Positions 1 through 8,420 of a stretch of 64,000 nucleotides of DNA are shown piece after piece. The notes under the pieces are model-generated. The model made no database searches, was not told the DNA's origin, and was given only the letters and a program-made list of their open reading frames with translations. Origin of the DNA: Mariniblastus sp. (lineage in GTDB: Bacteria; Planctomycetota; Planctomycetia; Pirellulales; Pirellulaceae); contig JAKVBG010000005.1 of NCBI GenBank assembly GCA_022447605.1, positions 1 to 64,000 of the forward strand, read 5' to 3'. The position numbers and the translations under genes are program-made. Position 1 is the stretch's first letter. Every line of letters starts with the position of its first letter.

Positions 1-90
1 GACAAGCAGAAGGACGACAAGCAGAAGGACGACAAGCAGAAGGACGACAAGCAGAAGGACGACAAGCAGAAGGACGACAAGCAGAAGGAC
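1..90 (+). repeat. Six perfect 15-bp tandem repeats encoding DKQKD
   Basis: The unit GACAAGCAGAAGGAC is repeated six times without a mismatch and continues to the window edge, so the true copy number is unknown. It is in frame with the S9 peptidase and encodes DKQKD units, followed by an acidic run (DEEEEEKE). Because the unit is a multiple of three, gain or loss of copies would change linker length and not the frame. Confidence 0.97.
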
Positions 91-2283
91 GATGAAGAGG
101 AGGAGGAAAAAGAATTGCCGATTCCCAAGATTGGCCCCGAACTGGACGACACGGCCATTCGACTCTCGGAGGACGGCGAAGAGAAATTCGGTTTTGTCTA
201 CCGCAGTCGACGCAGTTCCGGGACTACCGATTCCAAGCAGGACCAAGACGAAAGCAAGGCGGCCGAACGAAAGTCGCGGCCACGCGTAACCTGGTCCGAA
301 GACTCGCAGTCGTTCTACATCACCCGCAGCGACTCAAGGGATGTCAAAGAACTTTGGGTCATCAATTCACTGGCCGAGCCCAGACCCACCCTTCAGTCCT
401 ACTCCTACCCAATGCCGGGTGAAGAGGGCGTGCGGGTTTCCCATCTGCATTATTTTTCTCGAGCTGACAAGAAGCTGAAACGAGTGGAACCGAAATGGAA
501 GCATGAGAACTACCGCAACCTGCACTGGGAAGAGAAAAACCACCAGTTGAGATTCGTGCGGATGGACCGTTTGGTACGCAACTGCGAGGTTTGCGAGCTG
601 AACCCGGAGACGGGTGAATTGAACTGCCTCATCGAAGATGGATTCGAGGCCGCCAATGTATCTCCCCAGTCAGTCCGCTACCTGGAGAAGACGGACGAGT
701 TGATCTGGTGGTCGGAGCGTTCCGGCTGGGGTCACTTCTACCTATACGATCACGACGGGACCTTTAAAAACCCGATCACAGCCGGTGAATTCCGAGCCAG
801 CCGGATTGTCGATGTGGACGAAGAGAATCGCCTGGTCTATTTCCAGGCCAATGGCCGTGAACCGGGAGAGAACCTCTACCAGCAACATCTGTACAGCGTT
901 CACCTGAACGGCACCGGCCTCAAGCTGCTCGACCCGGGAGATGCCAACCACCGCTCGACCCTTTCACCGACCAAGAAATACCTGGTCGACAATTGTTCGC
1001 GAGTCGACATGGCCCCCGTGTCTATCCTGCGTGACGCGCAGGGCAACGAGGTAATGAAACTGGAAGAGTCAGACCTCTCGCGCATTGAGCAGGTTGGCTG
1101 GAAGATGCCAACCACCTTTGTGGTCAAGGCAGCCGATGGCATTACCGATTTGTACGGCAATATGTGGAAGCCGTTTGATTTCAAGCCGAATCGAAAATAT
1201 CCGATCATCGCCCACGTCTACCCCGGCCCTCAAATGGAAGGGACATCCCACACCTTCTCTTCCACCTCCGGCAACCAGCAATTGGCACAGCTCGGATTCA
1301 TCGTAATCCAGGTCGGTCATCGGGGTGGCACACCGCAACGTTCCAAGGCGTACCACAGCCACGGTTACTACAACCTTCGTGATTATGGATTGGCTGACAA
1401 GAAGGCGGCCATCGAACAACTCGGCCAGCGGTTTCCGTTTATCGATGTAGAGCGTGTGGGTATCTACGGGCATTCCGGGGGTGGCTTCATGACGGCCGCT
1501 GCCCTGCTCCAGGAACCTTATAACGATTTCTTTAAAGTCGGTGTGGCCACAGCGGGCAACCACGACAACAACATTTACGGCAACTACTGGGCGGAGCGTT
1601 ACCACGGGCTCAAGCTGGTGCAGGGTGACGCGGAACAGTCAACCGACAAAGCAAAATCTGCCGTGAGGCGGAGCCAGTCGACCCGCTCAGGGGCTCCCAC
1701 CGTGGCCGACCTGGAAGCGATCAGCGTGGAAGAATCCGATTTTTTCTACGAGCATGAAGGGGCGTTTAACCTCGATGGAGAATTCCAGGAGGCCAACGAC
1801 CCGTGGCAGGACGGTCCCCAAGCATTCCTGAGCGGGCGGCTCGAGTTACAGGACAAGGAGAACAAACAGGAACAAAAGCAGGAGGAAAAGACGGAAAAAA
1901 CCGTCGATTCCAACCGCTCCAAAGAATCGGACGAGCGGGGAAAACGGAAATCGGGTGGCCGGGAGAAGGAAGCCGAAAAATCGGAGCAGGAGGTCAAATT
2001 CGATATCGAGGTACCCACCAACGCGGAACTGGCTGCCAACCTGAAAGGCCACCTGTTTTTGGTCCATGGCGAAGCGGACAACAATGTCCACCCCGCCAAT
2101 ACACTCCGTTTGGTCGATGCCTTGATTACAGCCAACAAGCGATTTGATATGTTGTATCTGCCCGGCACGCGTCACGGTTTCGGTCGTTACCAGCCGTACG
2201 TGACGCAAAGGATGTATGAATTTTTCGCCGAGCACCTGCTGGACGACTATCAATCGGGAGTAGAACTCTCCGAACGGGAATAG
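1..2283 (+). CDS. S9 family prolyl oligopeptidase/DPP-IV-like peptidase (5' end missing)
   Basis: The reading frame is open from base 1, so the true start lies upstream. The C-terminal alpha/beta-hydrolase part carries the S9 triad: nucleophile Ser in GHSGGG (codon 1474), Asp in GEADNN (codon 2077) and His in RHGFG (codon 2173). The middle part (about 300-1100) fits the DPP-IV beta-propeller that gates access to the active site. The family cleaves peptides after proline or other small residues; planctomycete members are usually exported, but the signal region is outside the window. Two features are odd: a DKQKD tandem repeat at the start of the visible part, and a strongly charged Lys/Glu/Gln-rich insert at about 1840-2010 between the nucleophile and the Asp. 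Substrate is unknown. The family call is firm. Confidence 0.9.
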   Translation, partial: DKQKDDKQKDDKQKDDKQKDDKQKDDKQKDDEEEEEKELPIPKIGPELDDTAIRLSEDGEEKFGFVYRSRRSSGTTDSKQDQDESKAAERKSRPRVTWSEDSQSFYITRSDSRDVKELWVINSLAEPRPTLQSYSYPMPGEEGVRVSHLHYFSRADKKLKRVEPKWKHENYRNLHWEEKNHQLRFVRMDRLVRNCEVCELNPETGELNCLIEDGFEAANVSPQSVRYLEKTDELIWWSERSGWGHFYLYDHDGTFKNPITAGEFRASRIVDVDEENRLVYFQANGREPGENLYQQHLYSVHLNGTGLKLLDPGDANHRSTLSPTKKYLVDNCSRVDMAPVSILRDAQGNEVMKLEESDLSRIEQVGWKMPTTFVVKAADGITDLYGNMWKPFDFKPNRKYPIIAHVYPGPQMEGTSHTFSSTSGNQQLAQLGFIVIQVGHRGGTPQRSKAYHSHGYYNLRDYGLADKKAAIEQLGQRFPFIDVERVGIYGHSGGGFMTAAALLQEPYNDFFKVGVATAGNHDNNIYGNYWAERYHGLKLVQGDAEQSTDKAKSAVRRSQSTRSGAPTVADLEAISVEESDFFYEHEGAFNLDGEFQEANDPWQDGPQAFLSGRLELQDKENKQEQKQEEKTEKTVDSNRSKESDERGKRKSGGREKEAEKSEQEVKFDIEVPTNAELAANLKGHLFLVHGEADNNVHPANTLRLVDALITANKRFDMLYLPGTRHGFGRYQPYVTQRMYEFFAEHLLDDYQSGVELSERE

Positions 2284-2337
2284 CCGATCGGCCAGCGGGC
2301 CAACCTTTCCAAACGACAAGAACTCGCGGGAACCGAC

Positions 2338-4746
2338 ATGAACCGATCACGATGCTTGACTCTCTGCCTGATCTGCCTGCTGTGGCCAGCCGTTGACACT
2401 CAAACGGCGGAGGCCGTGATCACCCGGCAATCGGGGGATGACACGTATACGCCTGCCGACCAGCGGATGGCCATGTACCAGAAGCATGTCGAAATGGCCG
2501 ATGCCTCCGAATTCAAAGACTTCAACTGGTACTTTCTCGGCCCAACCAATATCAGCGGGCGGGTTACCGATCTGGCAGCTACCAAACCCCGTTCCAATAC
2601 CTATACGATCTACGCGGCGACCGCCTCGGGCGGGGTATGGAAAACGGACAACGAGGGAACGACCTGGAAGCCGGTCTTTGAACATGGCGCTTCGACTTCC
2701 ATTGGCGACGTGACGATCTCTCCCTCGAACCAGGACATCGTCTGGATCGGCTTGGGAGAAGCGAATATCTTTCGCAGTTCGATGGCGGGTGCCGGGGTCT
2801 ATAAATCGCTAGATGCCGGCGAGACGTGGCAGCCGATGGGACTGGAATGGGCCCACACGGTCCCGCGCATCGTCGTGCACCCGACCAACCCGGATATCGT
2901 CTATGTATGTGACTCGGGCCACGAATGGACCGACAATCCGGAGCGCGGCCTGTACAAGACTACCGACGGTGGCAAGACCTGGAAGCGGATTCTTTACATC
3001 GACGAAAAAACGGGCCCCATCGACCTGGTGATGGACCCGGAAGACCCGGAAACCCTTTACTGCGCTACGTGGCAGCGCGTTCGCAAACGCTGGAACGACC
3101 CCCGTAGCAGTCCCCAACACACCGGCAGCGGACTCCATAAGACGACCGATGGTGGAGCCACCTGGCAGGAAATCAACAACGGCCTGCCCGCACCCCATCA
3201 CCGCGGGCGGATCGGGATCGATGTCTGTCAGAGTTCACCCAACGTCGTCTATGCCTTCGTCGATAATTACGACGAGGCGGAAAACCAACCGGAAAACCCG
3301 GGCAATGATTCGTATGGTCGACCGAAGGGAAAAGTCATCAAAGGCGCCGAGGTCTACCGTTCCAACGATGCGGGGAAGAACTGGGCGAAGGTGAGCGAAT
3401 CCAACCGCTACATGCAAGGCCTGTCCTCCACGTACGGTTGGGTCTTTGGACAAATGCGAGTCGACCCGAATGACCCGGAGACGATCTATGTCATGGGACT
3501 GGCACTCAACGTTTCCAACGACGGGGGCAAAACGTTTCGTCGACTGGGGGGCATGCACGGCGACCACCATGCGCTGTGGATCAACCCCGAGGACTCCCGG
3601 TACCTGATCAACGGGAATGACGGCGGGATCAACATCTCCTACGACGCCGGAGAAAACTGGCGGTTGTTCGTCAAGCAGATCCCGGCTGTCCAGTTTTTCA
3701 ACGTGATGCACGACATGGACAGTCCGTTCCGCGTTTATGGATCGGTGCAGGATCACGGAAGCTACCGCGGCATCGTTCAAATCAACACCGATCGCCGGGG
3801 CAACCGGACGATGCGTCCCGTCGAATGGGAACGCGCCCCCGGGGGAGAAGGGAGCAGTCACGCGATCGACCCACGGGATCCAAAAACGGTTTATTCGGCA
3901 GGCTTTTACGGGCAGATCAGCCGGACCGAAATCGGCTCCAACGCGCGGGGCAAACGGTTACTGCCTCGACCGGCCGAAGGCGAACCCCCGGTACGCGGTC
4001 AGTGGATCGCTCCCTTTATCCTCTCTCCCCACAACCCGGATGTCCTGTATCACGGGATGAACTTCCTGTACCGTTCGACCAACCGGGGTGACGATCTGCA
4101 GAAGATCAGCCCGGATCTGACCAACAACCGCTTGGAAGAGATCGGCGACATCCCTTACCAGACGATTTCATCGATCTCGGAATCGCATCAGAAGTTCGGC
4201 CATATTTACGTCGGCACCGACGATGGAAACTTGTGGGTCACACCCGACGGGGGTGAAACGTGGAATCGGATCAACAAAGGGATCAAGCCCGATCGCTGGA
4301 TTTCCCAGGTCGAGGCATCGCGACATACCGACGGCACCGTCTACGTCGCTCAAAATGGTAAACGCTGGGATGACTTTACCCCTTACCTGTGGAAATCGAC
4401 CGACGAGGGCAAGAACTGGACCAGCATTGTCGCCAACCTCCCATCGGGGCCGATCAACGTGATCCGTGAAGACCCCAAGAACAAGAACGTCCTCTATGTC
4501 GGCACCGACCTGGGTGCTTACGTCTCGACCGATGGCGGGCAGACCTGGCATGTCCTGGGCAGCCGTTTGCCAACGACCTTCGTTTCCGACATGGTGATTC
4601 ACCCCAGGGAAGATATCCTGATAATTTCCACGCACGGCCGCGGGATGTGGGCGATGGACGTCCGCTCGATCCAGGATCCGGATTACCAACCGGCACCGCC
4701 CGAACGGCGCGAACGGCCTGACCGAGCGAGGCGGCGGGGCAACTAG
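2338..4746 (+). CDS. Secreted Asp-box (BNR/sortilin-like) beta-propeller protein
   Basis: An 802-residue protein with an N-terminal signal peptide (MNRSRCLTLCLICLLWPAVD, then a likely cleavage near residue 26). About ten Asp-box motifs of the S-x-D-x-G-x-T-W type are visible, such as TTDGGKTWKR, TTDGGATWQE, SNDAGKNWAK, TPDGGETWNR and STDGGQTWHV. They mark one or two propellers of the VPS10/sortilin or BNR type. Large proteins like this are common in planctomycetes and acidobacteria and are often labelled glycosyl hydrolase or exo-alpha-sialidase; I see no catalytic signature that justifies an enzyme name. It starts 54 bp after the S9 peptidase and is followed after 8 bp by the next gene, so the three probably share a transcript. 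Confidence 0.85.
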   Translation: MNRSRCLTLCLICLLWPAVDTQTAEAVITRQSGDDTYTPADQRMAMYQKHVEMADASEFKDFNWYFLGPTNISGRVTDLAATKPRSNTYTIYAATASGGVWKTDNEGTTWKPVFEHGASTSIGDVTISPSNQDIVWIGLGEANIFRSSMAGAGVYKSLDAGETWQPMGLEWAHTVPRIVVHPTNPDIVYVCDSGHEWTDNPERGLYKTTDGGKTWKRILYIDEKTGPIDLVMDPEDPETLYCATWQRVRKRWNDPRSSPQHTGSGLHKTTDGGATWQEINNGLPAPHHRGRIGIDVCQSSPNVVYAFVDNYDEAENQPENPGNDSYGRPKGKVIKGAEVYRSNDAGKNWAKVSESNRYMQGLSSTYGWVFGQMRVDPNDPETIYVMGLALNVSNDGGKTFRRLGGMHGDHHALWINPEDSRYLINGNDGGINISYDAGENWRLFVKQIPAVQFFNVMHDMDSPFRVYGSVQDHGSYRGIVQINTDRRGNRTMRPVEWERAPGGEGSSHAIDPRDPKTVYSAGFYGQISRTEIGSNARGKRLLPRPAEGEPPVRGQWIAPFILSPHNPDVLYHGMNFLYRSTNRGDDLQKISPDLTNNRLEEIGDIPYQTISSISESHQKFGHIYVGTDDGNLWVTPDGGETWNRINKGIKPDRWISQVEASRHTDGTVYVAQNGKRWDDFTPYLWKSTDEGKNWTSIVANLPSGPINVIREDPKNKNVLYVGTDLGAYVSTDGGQTWHVLGSRLPTTFVSDMVIHPREDILIISTHGRGMWAMDVRSIQDPDYQPAPPERRERPDRARRRGN

Positions 4747-4754
4747 TCATCGGT

Positions 4755-5486
4755 ATGGACCCGCTGCAAGAAGGAAGCGATTGGGCAGAGTCACTCGACC
4801 AGTTTGTCGAGGCAGAGACCGCTCCGGCTCCCTACGTGACGGGCTGGAAACCGGATGTCAACGACCACAAGGCAATGGTGCGTGCCGAGTTTGTGGGCAA
4901 ACCGCTCCTCTGCTGGAAACTGGCCCAGTTGATCATTGACATCCGACGCGAATCGGACACCGCCCGATTGGCCAGCCAGGTCGACCTGTTCTTGCAGGTC
5001 ACCGAACGTTACACCGAGCCGCTGATGGAAAACCTGTCTTCGAGGTGGATTGTCTCGGTACTCAATACGTATGCTGATCATGCGAAAGTGGAGCAGGGCA
5101 AGGATGCGGCACTCATCGTGACCACCTTCATGGATATGCTGAAACTGGCCGACAGCGCCTGGCTGTTGGATGAACAACCTGGGCAGGACCTGGCCAGTTA
5201 CCAACAAAACTGGCCCCACCACCTGGGTGACGGAATGACTTCCTACCACATGCAACACGGCAACCTCGTTGCCAACCTGCTGAAAAGGATCGACCAGGCC
5301 GTATCACCGCACCACGTCACCCGGCATGCCTGGCGCACCTTGCTGCAGCGCCTCCGGCAGCATGAGAATTTGCTGACTCGCCTGGCCCAGTTGAACGAAG
5401 AATTCTGGGGCGACCCGCTGGATCAGGCTCGCAGACAAAACGGTCCGAGGGTGGAACGCGACATCGAATCGGGCCAAAAAAAATGA
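4755..5486 (+). CDS. Hypothetical helical protein
   Basis: A 243-residue protein with no signal peptide or membrane segment and no motif I recognise. It reads as mostly alpha-helical, with amphipathic stretches and a His-rich patch near residue 155 (NWPHHLGDGMTSYHMQHGN). The ATG is 8 bp after the stop of the Asp-box protein, which points to co-transcription and coupled translation. A bidirectional terminator begins inside its last codons. No function is proposed; it may be restricted to planctomycetes. Confidence 0.7.
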   Translation: MDPLQEGSDWAESLDQFVEAETAPAPYVTGWKPDVNDHKAMVRAEFVGKPLLCWKLAQLIIDIRRESDTARLASQVDLFLQVTERYTEPLMENLSSRWIVSVLNTYADHAKVEQGKDAALIVTTFMDMLKLADSAWLLDEQPGQDLASYQQNWPHHLGDGMTSYHMQHGNLVANLLKRIDQAVSPHHVTRHAWRTLLQRLRQHENLLTRLAQLNEEFWGDPLDQARRQNGPRVERDIESGQKK

Positions 5487-5513
5487 CCCGGAATGAACCG
5501 GGTCGGAATTTTT
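5476..5513. terminator. Bidirectional intrinsic terminator
   Basis: The hairpin ACCCGG-aatgaa-CCGGGT (extended to GACCCGG/CCGGGTC with internal mismatches) is flanked by A8 on the left and by ATTTTT on the right. On the minus strand the stem is followed by eight T, an excellent terminator for the tRNA-Ser gene. On the plus strand it ends the three-gene unit upstream. It overlaps the stop codon of the 4755 gene. Confidence 0.85.
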
Positions 5514-5516
5514 GAG

Positions 5517-5599
5517 CGGAGGACACGGGACTCGAACCCGCAACCCCGTGAGGGGCAATTGATTTCGAATCAACCTGCTTGCCAATTCGCTTATCCTCC
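5517..5599 (-). tRNA. tRNA-Ser (anticodon CGA)
   Basis: The reverse complement folds as a class II tRNA. The acceptor GGAGGAT pairs with GTCCTCC, the anticodon stem GTTGA/TCAAT closes the loop TTCGAAA (anticodon CGA), the long variable arm is CCCC-TCAC-GGGG, and the T arm is GCGGG-TTCGAGT-CCCGT. The discriminator is G, as usual for serine, and the 3' CCA is not encoded. It reads UCG codons. The base after the acceptor is A where U8 is usual, and the D stem is short. Confidence 0.93.
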
Positions 5600-6132
5600 G
5601 AGCAAAACAGCGGGCCGGCGACGACGCCACTGGTAAATTCCATTTTGCCGGTCGCAGCCAATTCCTCAAGCCTTAAATCGGAAAGCAGGCCGTTTTCCCC
5701 GGCGCTGCCAGGGAAACGGGTGAGGGCAAAAAACTGGCTTGCCCGCATTGGCAGAACCTGCACTGTTTCACTTCCCGGACCTCCCGCTGCAAACCCATGC
5801 AATTGGGTGGAGGTCGATCAGCACCCATCGTCAAGGTAATCGAAGCGCACCCGCCTGAGCCGCGACCGCCTGAACACGACCCGGGAGCGGGCAGCGGTCA
5901 ACCAGCAGCTAGCGACTGCCCTGCTGGCAAGCGAATCGCCCTTTGAGCATACCTTTGAATGTTTTAATTTGTGATCAGGCCGAGAGTTGGCAGGCATAGG
6001 TTGCCGGGCGACATTGAGAAACGCCGGCAGCCATTTTTTCCTGAACCCTGGCCTCGCCTCAAAACGTATACCTGGGGGGCACAAGTTCGAAGGACCGAAC
6101 TTGCACAACCTGATTCACAAAAGGACTGGAGC
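5600..6132. other. Gene-free stretch
   Basis: No convincing gene: short open frames here have no ribosome binding site and no recognisable product. The left part must hold the promoter of the minus-strand tRNA-Ser. An AT-rich patch at about 5940-5975 is the most likely promoter area for the plus-strand metallopeptidase, but no clear -35/-10 pair can be named. Confidence 0.5.
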
Positions 6133-7233
6133 ATGGAAGCTCGCTACTGTTTTCTTGTATGCCTCTGCGCGTCAACTTGGATATTCGCCGACACAGCCTG
6201 GGCGCAGGGTCAATACCGCGCTGCCACGACCAATTTTGTCATCACGGCGCCCGATCCCAATCTCGCACGAGAAGCAGGCCGCCTGGCCGAGCAATACCGT
6301 CGAGAACTTTCCAAGCAGTGGCTAGGCTACGAAATCGAGAACTGGAAAGAAAAATGCCCGGTTCAGATCAAGCTGGGTCCACATGCGGGCGGCGAAACCA
6401 GTTTTGCCTTTATGGAAGGCCAGAAGAGCGAGCCGATCGGATGGCAAATGAAGATTTTCGGCCCCCCGGATCGTGTCCTGGATGCCGTCTTACCGCATGA
6501 AATCACCCATACGATTTTTGCCACGCATTTCGGTCAACCGCTGCCGCGCTGGGCCGACGAGGGAGCATGCACAACCGTCGAGCACGAGTCGGAGCGGAAC
6601 AAAAACCATGAGATGTTGATGAATTTCCTGACCGCCAAACCGTCGCGGGGGATTCCATTCAACCGGATGTTTACCATGAAGCGGTATCCCCACGACATTT
6701 TGCCCCTCTATGCACAGGGCTACTCTTTGGCCAAATTCCTGATCGCCCAGAAAGGCCATGTCCACTTCGTCAAATTCATTGAACAGGGACTGGGAGAAGA
6801 AAACAGGAATCCGCGCCCCAGTGCAACCAAAATCTGGGACCAGGCCACGCAGCAGTTCTACGGTTACCAGGATCTGTCCGATCTGCAAATTGCCTGGATT
6901 GAATGGGTCCGCAAGGGCAGCCCGACCGATGCCACCCTCGACCGGTTTGCCTCGGCGGCACGGACGGCGGAAAATCGCGCGGCCGCCAAAGTAGATAACG
7001 GGCAAGGGGACCAGGTCACGGTGAATCCGCTACAGCATGGTAACGTGGTGGAGCATGTCGGTGGCTGGTATGCGCAACAGACCGAAACGGCCGATACGCC
7101 CGATCTTCAGACGCATACGGCGACCCATAGCTTTGTTCCCCCAGCCGAAGCATTCCTGCCGGGATCGACGGCGCCTCGGCAACAACCCGCTGGCCCCACC
7201 GAAGAGCCAGGTCCATCATCGGTTTGGAGATAA
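6133..7233 (+). CDS. Secreted gluzincin metallopeptidase (peptidase MA-like)
   Basis: The ATG at 6133 opens a 366-residue protein with a signal peptide ending in TAWA-QGQ (about residue 24). The frame continues upstream to 5971, but that extension lacks a signal peptide and fits no family. The zinc site is HEITH (residues 122-126), and the third ligand is probably Glu143 in WADEG, giving the HExxH-x(16)-E spacing of gluzincins; the peptidase MA-like superfamily fits. The C-terminal about 80 residues are Pro/Thr-rich and look disordered. An AAGG at 6121-6124 is the probable ribosome binding site. It would act in the periplasm or outside; the substrate is unknown. Confidence 0.75.
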   Translation: MEARYCFLVCLCASTWIFADTAWAQGQYRAATTNFVITAPDPNLAREAGRLAEQYRRELSKQWLGYEIENWKEKCPVQIKLGPHAGGETSFAFMEGQKSEPIGWQMKIFGPPDRVLDAVLPHEITHTIFATHFGQPLPRWADEGACTTVEHESERNKNHEMLMNFLTAKPSRGIPFNRMFTMKRYPHDILPLYAQGYSLAKFLIAQKGHVHFVKFIEQGLGEENRNPRPSATKIWDQATQQFYGYQDLSDLQIAWIEWVRKGSPTDATLDRFASAARTAENRAAAKVDNGQGDQVTVNPLQHGNVVEHVGGWYAQQTETADTPDLQTHTATHSFVPPAEAFLPGSTAPRQQPAGPTEEPGPSSVWR

Positions 7234-7334
7234 ACAACGCGGTCCGCCAACCGCTCAGCCTCAAGGACGAATCAGCCGGGAGACTTTTCTGCTAGGATAA
7301 TCGTTTCCAGTTTCACCCAGGCCATGTGCGGTCC

Positions 7335-8015
7335 ATGCTTGATTCGATTTTCGGAAAACAAGGTTACCGGCGCTTTGATGATTCCTATGCGCTGACTCGA
7401 CCCAGCCTGTTCAATTCGTTGCGCGATTCCATTGAAAATCGGGCTGGCCCCGAACAGGTCATCTTTCTGGTTGCCCACTTTACGGATGTCTTTACCGAAT
7501 TGCAGGACGCATTGGAGTCCTGGAACCTGCCATACGACATCATCACGCAAGTGGTGAATGAGCGTTGGCTTGAACAGGTGCCTCACGGAACCCGACCACC
7601 CGTCTTCTTGACGATGGCTGAAATGCTCGCAACGGAGATGTCATCGGTAAAGACCTCTGATACGTCCCTGTCCGTCGCGATGATGATCGTCGAACGTCAC
7701 CCACTGGGACACTACGACCAGAAAATCGAGTCCTTTGCACGTCAACTTCCCTGCCCTGTGGAACTGGGGTATTTCCTGGCGATGGATGACGAGATCATGA
7801 AACAGTTCATCAACCAGGACATGATCCTTCTATTGAAACAACTCGGTTTGCGCGAGCATGATCTCGTCACCAGCCACATGGTGACCCGCCGCCTGAACCG
7901 GGCAACGAAGAAAATGGCAAAGCGAGTCAAACAGGAACAAACGGCCCTTTCGGCAAGCGAGTGGTTCCGTCTCAATCACGTGACCGAGGAACCGAGCAGG
8001 CACCCAACCGACTGA
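7335..8015 (+). CDS. Conserved hypothetical protein
   Basis: A 226-residue soluble protein with alternating strands and helices and no signal peptide. Motifs such as VIFLVAHFTDVF and VAMMIVERHP suggest a Rossmann-like or alpha/beta fold, but I do not recognise a family. The C-terminal third is basic (RRLNRATKKMAKRVKQ), which could bind nucleic acid or another polyanion. A GTG three codons upstream (7326) is an alternative start; neither has a strong ribosome binding site. It stands alone between the metallopeptidase (101 bp upstream) and the long leader of the giant surface protein. Confidence 0.65.
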   Translation: MLDSIFGKQGYRRFDDSYALTRPSLFNSLRDSIENRAGPEQVIFLVAHFTDVFTELQDALESWNLPYDIITQVVNERWLEQVPHGTRPPVFLTMAEMLATEMSSVKTSDTSLSVAMMIVERHPLGHYDQKIESFARQLPCPVELGYFLAMDDEIMKQFINQDMILLLKQLGLREHDLVTSHMVTRRLNRATKKMAKRVKQEQTALSASEWFRLNHVTEEPSRHPTD

Positions 8016-8420
8016 ATTGATTGCCTGGCGCCAGACCACTCGTTCGTCCCATGAAAACCGGACAATCGCTTGTCCTCGACGGCCGACCCTGGCGAATGCG
8101 AGCAGACGATTCCAAAAAACCGTACGATGGAGTCAAGAAAAGTAAAGAAGACCGTGGCAAATTCGGAAACGCCAACCGAGTGTTATAACCCGCACAAAAC
8201 GAACTCTTATCCTCTCTCCACTCAAAAAAACCTTAAAAAAACTCGGTTTTTTCCACCCACCGAACAAAATAGGGGCTTAAAGGGCCCGTCTCACTTTGCC
8301 CCCCTCAAGATGGGTGATTCCGTTTTTAACGGCCTCTTTTTCAGGAACTGCTTAAACTTGCCACCATCCTTGATTAAGGTATAGGAATCCTTGTTCATTC
8401 ATATTTCAGGACTGTCCCCA
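8016..8420. other. Leader region of the giant surface protein
   Basis: No gene is visible. The stretch has several A- and T-runs (8222-8262), including the inverted repeat AAAAAAC-TCG-GTTTTTT, which could form a small hairpin or bend the DNA. It must contain the promoter of the 8421 gene; a candidate lies at 8358-8385. Confidence 0.5.
8358..8385 (+). promoter_or_regulatory. Candidate sigma-70 promoter of the giant surface protein
   Basis: TTGCCA (8358-8363) and TATAGG (8380-8385) are separated by 16 bp and match TTGACA/TATAAT at five and four positions. A transcript would begin near 8392, about 30 bases before the ATG at 8421. This is a pattern match only. Confidence 0.35.
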
